Below are positions 35,496 through 39,452 of a stretch of 39,452 nt of DNA, piece after piece. The translations under genes were made by a program, and so were the position numbers. Source of the stretch: Magnetococcales bacterium. Lineage in GTDB: Bacteria > Pseudomonadota > Magnetococcia > Magnetococcales > Magnetaquicoccaceae. The notes beneath the pieces were generated by a model. It was given only the letters and a program-made list of their open reading frames with translations, was not told the DNA's origin and did not search any database. The stretch lies in assembly GCA_015231915.1 (NCBI GenBank), contig JADGAR010000033.1, positions 1-39,452 of the forward strand, written 5' to 3'. Numbering within the stretch: the first letter of the stretch is position 1; every line of letters starts with the position of its first letter.

Positions 35496-36308
35496 ATGAT
35501 CGGACCGGGAAGGCGCCTGATTCATGGGATGGTTGGGTTGAGCATGCTCGCATGGTTTGGCCTGGAAGGGGCGTGGGCGTTCGAGTTGCCTGCGTTGGAT
35601 CGGTTGTCGGGTGGGACGACGGGGTTGGCGTCATCGCCTCCGGCGAAGGGGGCGCCCGCCAAGGCGCAGAAGAAGGCGCCGGAGAAGGAAACAGCGGTTG
35701 CCAAGGGGGGTGGCGACTTCAAGAGATTTGCCTTGGTATGGCTCATGACGATGTTGGGTGGGGTGGGGGTATGGTTGGTATGGCGCAAGGGGGCGTTGTG
35801 GTATGCCTGGTCCCGGAGCGGCAAGGAGGAGGAGCAGGAGGCGTTGCAGGATCCGGTGGTCATTGCGCCTGGCAATCAGTTGCGCAACGAGTTGTTGGTG
35901 GTCGGGCGCAGGTGGCAGGAGCAGTTCGGGGTGACGCCGATCAATTATGCCGTGATTGCGGTGTATGATGCTGCCATGCTGGTGGGGATGACGGAGGAGC
36001 AGTTTGCCGAGTACATGCAAGAGAGGGTGCTGTCGGTGGGCAGGGAAGCGGATTTCGTGTACGAGAGGAAGCGATATCTGGTGAAGGCGTATCGTCAGAC
36101 CGATACGGGTGGCGGGAATCGGGTGCGTTATGTTCCCAAGGCGCAGCACATGCAGTGGGATTTGCTGGTCATGATCCTGTACGATGCGGAGTTGATCGTC
36201 ATGGGGGCGTGGCGCATGACCTGGGACGAATACATCGCGCATTGTGACAACAAGGAAAAGCTGACGCTCGAGGATTACCAGAAGGGGGAGAGGATCGATT
36301 TTTCTTGA
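35496..36308 (+). CDS. exported/membrane protein of unknown function
   Basis: 270 residues from ATG 35496, with GGGAG 7 nt upstream; ATG 35493 is directly before it. An N-terminal signal sequence (LIHGMVGLSMLAWFGLEGAWA) is followed by a low-complexity Lys/Ala/Pro linker (PPAKGAPAKAQKKAPEKE). One transmembrane helix is at about 80-100 (ALVWLMTMLGGVGVWLVW). A C-terminal soluble domain (~120-270) has VTPINYAVIAVYDAAMLVGM, FVYERKRYLVKAYRQ and ILYDAELIVMGAWRM. No family recognised. It is divergent from the channel operon and is followed by the tRNA-Ala, so it is probably monocistronic. Confidence 0.75.
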   Translation: MIGPGRRLIHGMVGLSMLAWFGLEGAWAFELPALDRLSGGTTGLASSPPAKGAPAKAQKKAPEKETAVAKGGGDFKRFALVWLMTMLGGVGVWLVWRKGALWYAWSRSGKEEEQEALQDPVVIAPGNQLRNELLVVGRRWQEQFGVTPINYAVIAVYDAAMLVGMTEEQFAEYMQERVLSVGREADFVYERKRYLVKAYRQTDTGGGNRVRYVPKAQHMQWDLLVMILYDAELIVMGAWRMTWDEYIAHCDNKEKLTLEDYQKGERIDFS

Positions 36309-36421
36309 GTTGCGCGAGGTTGGGTTTTGGCAATGTCTGCTTGCGCCAAGCAGGAGGAGGGGTAGGTTCCGCCGGGCCGGCTTGGCCGGTGGGCACAAAT
36401 GTGGGCCTTGCATGTTTCTCC

Positions 36422-36449
36422 TTGCCATCGGTCGCAATTCGTGGATAAT
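36422..36449 (+). promoter_or_regulatory. tRNA-Ala promoter
   Basis: TTGCCA (36422-36427), a 16-nt spacer and GATAAT (36444-36449), ending 12 nt before the tRNA 5' end. Confidence 0.65.
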
Positions 36450-36461
36450 GGGGGGTCACAA

Positions 36462-36537
36462 GGGGCCGTAGCTCAGATGGGAGAGCGACGCGTTCGCAAT
36501 GCGTAGGTCAGGGGTTCGATTCCCCTCGGCTCCACCA
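36462..36537 (+). tRNA. tRNA-Ala (anticodon CGC)
   Basis: The acceptor GGGGCCG/CGGCTCC has one G-T pair. The D arm is GCTC/GAGC, the anticodon stem ACGCG/TGCGT encloses loop TTCGCAA (anticodon CGC, reading GCG), and the T arm is GGGG-TTCGATT-CCCC. The discriminator is A and CCA is encoded. Confidence 0.96.
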
Positions 36538-36567
36538 ATTAAAGTCATTAGAAAAATCTCCAAGTTT

Positions 36568-36593
36568 AAACCGCCTTTCGGGGCGGTTTTTTC
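36568..36593 (+). terminator. Rho-independent terminator of tRNA-Ala
   Basis: An 8-bp stem (36568-36575 with 36582-36589), loop TTTCGG and a T-rich tail, 30 nt downstream of the tRNA CCA end. Confidence 0.9.
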
Positions 36594-36720
36594 TTTTCAA
36601 AAAATCCCAATGTTTCCAATGGTTGGCGGACGGAGTTTGAAATTCTTTTTGGTTTCAACCCGGACCCGCGCACACCGAAAACCGCGTTCCCATTCTCTCT
36701 CGGCCCAAATTCTCCAAAAC

Positions 36721-36803
36721 CTGTGGACCAGGGCCTTTCTGGTCCACAGCCCTGTGGACCAGACTTTTCCCTTTCAATATCAACGAAGATCGCTGGTCCA
36801 CAG
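36721..36803. repeat. four copies of an 11-nt palindromic half-site
   Basis: CTGTGGACCAG occurs at 36721-36731 and 36752-36762, and its exact complement CTGGTCCACAG at 36739-36749 and 36793-36803. The first pair forms a perfect 11-bp hairpin with a 7-nt loop. The other two could pair across 30 nt, or all four could serve as protein-binding sites. Confidence 0.75.
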
Positions 36804-36919
36804 CTTCAGGACCAGTTCGATGGGTTGCTTACTCCCAGAAAAAGAGCAAACAGGATCGAACTTTGGTCTTGTCTGGGACGTCCATAGGGTCTGTCCCTCC
36901 CATGCCAGAAACGATTTTT

Positions 36920-37222
36920 TCATTGTACGGCGGCATGTTGCATCGTGCCAAGCCCCGCGCGACCTGTCGCGTTGGGTGACTTGGGCGGCACATGGCCATC
37001 GGAGCAGCACACGGCACATGAAAATTCGATGATGCGCCTGCTGCCTCTTGGCATCGAGTGGAGATCGAACTCTGGTCTGCGGCTTCCCCCCCTCGTTGCC
37101 GAATGGCAGGCGGCGACATGCCAGACCCGGCGCCACCAGTCGAACCACGTTTGCACCGGCGGGTTCGGGTGGTAGGGTTCGTTGACTCGACCGGAAAATG
37201 GCCCACAAACGCCACTCTTCAT
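36920..37222 (-). CDS. doubtful small ORF with RMF/CrpP-like N-terminus
   Basis: 100 residues from ATG 37222, whose ATGA overlaps the thermonuclease stop. Only the first ~42 residues look like protein: SGVCGPFSGRVNEPYHP, then TWFDWWRRVWHVAA. This pattern recalls ribosome-modulation-factor/CrpP-like small proteins (Gly-rich start, NPYxPG, then W-rich helix). After a run of seven G (37086-37092 as C on the plus strand) the sequence becomes Arg/Ser-rich and unconvincing, so the gene may be frameshifted or end-degraded. Confidence 0.35.
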   Translation of the reverse strand: MKSGVCGPFSGRVNEPYHPNPPVQTWFDWWRRVWHVAACHSATRGGSRRPEFDLHSMPRGSRRIIEFSCAVCCSDGHVPPKSPNATGRAGLGTMQHAAVQ

Positions 37223-37671
37223 GGCGTCGTACACCACCCCATGGTCTTCGTACCACCGTTATAGGGCACGGCCAGTCCCGCCCCGATCAACATCTCCCCC
37301 ACATCCACCCCATCGGCCACCACCCTGGCCACGATGCGGAAGTATTTGTCCCGTCCCACTTCAATCAGGGTGATGCGCGTCGCCTTGCTCAACTGCTCCC
37401 GCACCATGGCCTTGGCGCGCATCGCCCGTTCTTTTTCCTCCGGGCATTGGGCACGGATTTCCGGTGCGTCCACGCCACGGACCCGCACCGGGATGTTCTC
37501 TCCCAGCAAAGGATGCACCCCAGGAATGTCGAACCGGATGGTGTCGCCGTCGTAGTTGTCCCGATAGATCGCCCCCTCCACGTTGCCATAGGTCTGCCCG
37601 CCACGGTCGGCGCAAACCGTTCCAAACGGCAATAGCAACATTCCCATCAGTATGAAAATCGCGAGACGCAT
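37219..37671 (-). CDS. secreted thermonuclease (SNase)-family protein
   Basis: 150 residues with a signal peptide (AIFILMGMLLLPFGTVCA, cleavage near 21). The staphylococcal-nuclease OB fold is visible: YDGDTIRFDIPG, VRVRGVDAPEI (the D-x-PE region with the catalytic Arg/Asp area), and GRDKYFRIVARVVADG, which carries the second Arg. GAGLAVPYNGG closes the domain. It probably degrades nucleic acid in the periplasm or outside the cell. It is divergent from the XRE regulator across two palindromes, suggesting repression. SNase genes of this small type are common on mobile elements. Confidence 0.87.
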   Translation of the reverse strand: MRLAIFILMGMLLLPFGTVCADRGGQTYGNVEGAIYRDNYDGDTIRFDIPGVHPLLGENIPVRVRGVDAPEIRAQCPEEKERAMRAKAMVREQLSKATRITLIEVGRDKYFRIVARVVADGVDVGEMLIGAGLAVPYNGGTKTMGWCTTP

Positions 37672-37723
37672 TCAGGGACCATGCCTTGTTGGTTGGTTCG
37701 GAGAGTGACCGGGCACAGCCTGA

Positions 37724-37744
37724 ATACTAAGGATTCCTTAGTAT
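37724..37744. promoter_or_regulatory. palindromic operator candidate 1
   Basis: A perfect 10+1+10 palindrome, ATACTAAGGA-T-TCCTTAGTAT, in the 134-nt gap between the thermonuclease and XRE-regulator starts. Its CTAAG half-site recurs in the second palindrome 34 nt away. Confidence 0.7.
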
Positions 37745-37760
37745 CTTTGCAACGAACAAG

Positions 37761-37775
37761 CTAAGAAAATCTTAG
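37761..37775. promoter_or_regulatory. palindromic operator candidate 2
   Basis: A perfect CTAAGA-AAA-TCTTAG palindrome with the same CTAAG half-site, centred 34 bp (about three helical turns) from the first. It lies 30 nt before the XRE start, suiting autoregulation. Confidence 0.65.
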
Positions 37776-37805
37776 TCCACGTCAACTTCATGGGCATGGG
37801 CTGGG

Positions 37806-38120
37806 ATGAGCAGGACTCCGATTCCAAAACGACTCAAAGAAGCCAGAGACCGTGTGGGACTCTCCCAGACGGAACTGGGGGTTGCTGCCGGGATGGATCC
37901 TTCCGGGGCAAGCCCACGGATGAATCAATACGAACGGGACAGGCACGTTCCCGACTTTCAGACTGTGAAGCGGATTGCCGCTGTCCTGGGCTACCCTGTC
38001 CCCTATTTCTACGCCGAGGATGACGATCTCGCCGAGATCCTTCTGCATCTGGGCAAGATGGATGACGACGCGAGGTCAACCGTGTTGGCAGATCTGCGGA
38101 AGTCAGCCTGCCGGGGATGA
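37806..38120 (+). CDS. XRE-family helix-turn-helix transcriptional regulator
   Basis: 104 residues. The HTH at about 8-67 reads RLKEARDRVGLSQTELGVAA, then NQYERDRHVPDFQTVKRIA and VLGYPVPYFY, the classical Cro/C1 pattern with a helical tail (DDLAEILLHLGKMDDDAR). It probably represses its own gene and the divergent thermonuclease through the two CTAAG palindromes. It overlaps the convergent 38103 gene by 18 nt. Confidence 0.88.
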   Translation: MSRTPIPKRLKEARDRVGLSQTELGVAAGMDPSGASPRMNQYERDRHVPDFQTVKRIAAVLGYPVPYFYAEDDDLAEILLHLGKMDDDARSTVLADLRKSACRG

Positions 38121-38354
38121 CGTGGACCGAGAACCGGTGCCACTGCAAGAATCCAGAACCTCCTCGATCTTCTCCAGTTCATCGACGATCACCTGCATGA
38201 CCGTGAAGAGTGAGGCGACGGGCGGCGTATCGTCCGGGTCCGGACGGGCGGCGGTGCCGCACTCGGCCACCATGCGCGACACGGCCAGGGCTTTTTCCAG
38301 GCTCAAACGGATGGTGTCAATTTGGTGCAGGGTCAGGGCGTGTTTGTTGTCCAT
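38103..38354 (-). CDS. small protein of unknown function
   Basis: 83 residues from ATG 38354, with AAGGA 8 nt upstream; an upstream in-frame start at 38372 is less likely. It is mostly helical: ALTLHQIDTIRLSLEKALAV, then ASLFTVMQVIVDELEKIEEV. No family recognised. It lies on the same strand as the recombinase cluster and converges on the XRE gene. Helical proteins of this size are common in phage and island gene sets. Confidence 0.55.
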   Translation of the reverse strand: MDNKHALTLHQIDTIRLSLEKALAVSRMVAECGTAARPDPDDTPPVASLFTVMQVIVDELEKIEEVLDSCSGTGSRSTSSPAG

Positions 38355-38450
38355 GGGGTGCGTCCTTGGCAAGAGGTTGGGGAAATGAGATGACCATACC
38401 TCGCTTGTCTTAATGACTCAAGGAATATCATGCCGCACACCTGTCCCCCT

Positions 38451-38482
38451 GGCATCGGGCCAAAGCCAACGCGCCCGATGCC
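38451..38482. repeat. 10-bp inverted repeat
   Basis: GGCATCGGGC and its exact complement GCCCGATGCC are separated by 12 nt, just past the stop of the ParB/KorB-like gene. It may terminate the recombinase operon (no T tail) or be a recombination site. An 18-nt perfect palindrome (38497-38514) adjoins it, overlapping the last codons. Confidence 0.55.
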
Positions 38483-38495
38483 ACTGCCGCCGGTG

Positions 38496-38894
38496 TCATC
38501 CCGGATCCGGGATGCCCCACCGCTCGCGCTGTTCACTCCAGAGCATCGGAAACGTTTTGCGTAACTCCTCCCAGGTCATGCTGTCCGGTTGCCGTCCATC
38601 CAGGATGAGTTCGATGATGTCCGGTGCCAGCAGCGTCAGGCGCAGGATCTTGGCCATGTAGGAGGCGTCGGTCTTTTTGTACTCCGCAAGTTCCCGGACG
38701 GAGGCGAATTTCTTTCCCTCCAGGAGCTTCAGCCAGTGATGCGCCCGGACCACCAGTTTGGCCAGACTGTCCTCCCGAGGCTGGGCCAGGGCCATCCCCT
38801 CTGGAGCGATGATCAACGTGCGTCCCCCACGCTTGCGCATCTGCATGGGGATGCTGACGATGATCGTGCCGTCCCTGCTCAATTCCGCCTTCAT
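38496..38894 (-). CDS. ParB/KorB-like HTH protein downstream of serine recombinase
   Basis: 132 residues from ATG 38894 (ATGA overlap with the recombinase stop). The N-terminus is beta-rich (GTIIVSIPMQMRKRGGRTLI). The centre reads FASVRELAEYKKTDASYMAK, then ILRLTLLAPDIIELILDG, the helix-turn-helix and following helix of ParB/KorB-like DNA-binding domains. No ParB nuclease/CTPase motif is present. Coupling to the recombinase suggests an accessory factor for integration or excision, or a regulator. Confidence 0.72.
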   Translation of the reverse strand: MKAELSRDGTIIVSIPMQMRKRGGRTLIIAPEGMALAQPREDSLAKLVVRAHHWLKLLEGKKFASVRELAEYKKTDASYMAKILRLTLLAPDIIELILDGRQPDSMTWEELRKTFPMLWSEQRERWGIPDPG

Positions 38895-39452
38895 GCCGAT
38901 TTCTCCTTTCCGTTTCCGTTCCAAAGACCGTTCAGTTCCCGAGCCAGCGTGTTCAGCCCGGTGGCGCGCAAATGCACCTGGACGCCACTCTTTTCCACGT
39001 CCACCTTGCTGATGAGCAGTTGCACCAGCCGTTGCTGCTCGACCGGGAACAACTCCTCCCAGACCGGTTCCAACCGTCGCAGGGCCTCGACCACGTCGCG
39101 TTCGTTGATCCCTTCCTCCGACTGCCAGGTCTTGACCACCATCTCCGGAGCGCGCAGCATGGTGCGCACTTGGCCGATGGCCACGGCCTCGATCTCTCCG
39201 GCGGGCACGGCACGCAGGGGGCAGGTTTCGCGTCCGTGCTTGTCGGCTCCATGGCAGACGTAGTAGCGATAGAGCCGTCCCGTCTTGCGGGTAAACGTGG
39301 GTCGCATGGCCCGGTCGCAGTGGTGGCACCGGATGATCCCTTTGAGCAAGGATGGGGTCTGCACCCGGACCCGATCCGGGTTGTAATGGTTGTTGTCCGC
39401 CATGATGGCGTGAACCTGATCCCACAACTCCCGGTCGATGATTGCCTCGTGT
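38891..39452 (-). CDS. large serine recombinase, C-terminal part (cut by window edge)
   Basis: The frame is open to the window end, so the gene starts outside; about 187 codons are visible. It has the C-terminal region of large serine recombinases: the end of the recombinase domain (AIIDRELWDQVHAIM), the zinc beta-ribbon (LLKGIIRCHHCDRAMRPTFT, then YYVCHGADKHGRETCP), and a helical tail (VVEALRRLEPVWEELFPVEQ, RLVQLLISKVDVEKSG) typical of integrases. The catalytic N-terminal serine domain is not in the window. It marks an integrative element or prophage. Confidence 0.88.
   Translation of the reverse strand, partial: HEAIIDRELWDQVHAIMADNNHYNPDRVRVQTPSLLKGIIRCHHCDRAMRPTFTRKTGRLYRYYVCHGADKHGRETCPLRAVPAGEIEAVAIGQVRTMLRAPEMVVKTWQSEEGINERDVVEALRRLEPVWEELFPVEQQRLVQLLISKVDVEKSGVQVHLRATGLNTLARELNGLWNGNGKEKSA

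Larger units (their letters stand above)
36538..36919. other. non-coding stretch after tRNA-Ala
   Basis: About 380 nt without a convincing gene. It contains the tRNA terminator, four copies of an 11-nt sequence in both orientations (separate entries), and an AT-richer patch than the surrounding core. The open frames crossing it run through the tRNA or have atypical amino-acid composition. Confidence 0.5.

Noticed and set aside
36499-37032. Open frame beginning inside tRNA-Ala
   Set aside because: It starts within the tRNA, runs through its terminator and has no protein-like features.

Overview
The window comes from a GC-rich Gram-negative bacterium, most likely a proteobacterium. It carries a complete type I secretion system with a TolC-like outer-membrane protein, plus SecA with a zinc-binding tail. 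A QmoAB plus HdrCB electron-transfer set points to dissimilatory sulfur metabolism. The combination, including the kinase/FGE-like fusion, the TPR glycosyltransferase and the two hairpins at the left edge, reminds me of Magnetococcales-type sulfur oxidisers. That taxonomic guess is inference and could not be checked here.

Layout. Positions 1-46 hold two hairpins. 65-1855 (-) is a protein kinase fused to an FGE/C-type-lectin-fold domain. 2059-8641 (+) is a secretion operon: adaptor, one giant polypeptide holding two ABC-exporter units, second adaptor. A LuxR-type ATPase regulator (8661-10595) follows, and facing it is a TolC-family protein with a C-terminal SPOR domain (10576-12564, -). A tRNA-Thr(TGT) at 12696-12771 opens a short (+) run of a membrane TPR protein, a TPR glycosyltransferase and a SAM methyltransferase. 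Next, on (-), come an HNH nuclease, an AAA/ABC-type ATPase and an upstream small protein (16498-18663), resembling the Septu (PtuAB) anti-phage system. secA is at 18751-21459 (-). A small unknown gene (21762-22286, +) converges on a NACHT-type STAND NTPase (22274-24445, -).

24611-29575 (-) is a tight qmoA-qmoB-hdrC-hdrB operon. Facing away from it is a PreP-like M16C metallopeptidase (29826-32744, +). A cyclic-nucleotide-gated-type ion channel and an unknown gene form a (-) operon (32819-35332), divergent from an exported protein of unknown function (35496-36308, +). A tRNA-Ala(CGC) with its own promoter and terminator follows.

The right end (about 36540-39452) looks like an accessory or mobile region. 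It has a set of short palindromic repeats, a secreted thermonuclease-family protein, an XRE repressor with two palindromic operator candidates, small genes, a ParB/KorB-like HTH protein, and the C-terminal part of a large serine recombinase cut by the window edge.

The points most worth a second look are: the two candidate defence modules flanking secA; the asymmetric fused ABC exporter with two different adaptors; the TolC-SPOR fusion; Qmo in which soluble HdrCB appear to replace membrane QmoC; and the repeat and operator arrays in the right-hand accessory region.
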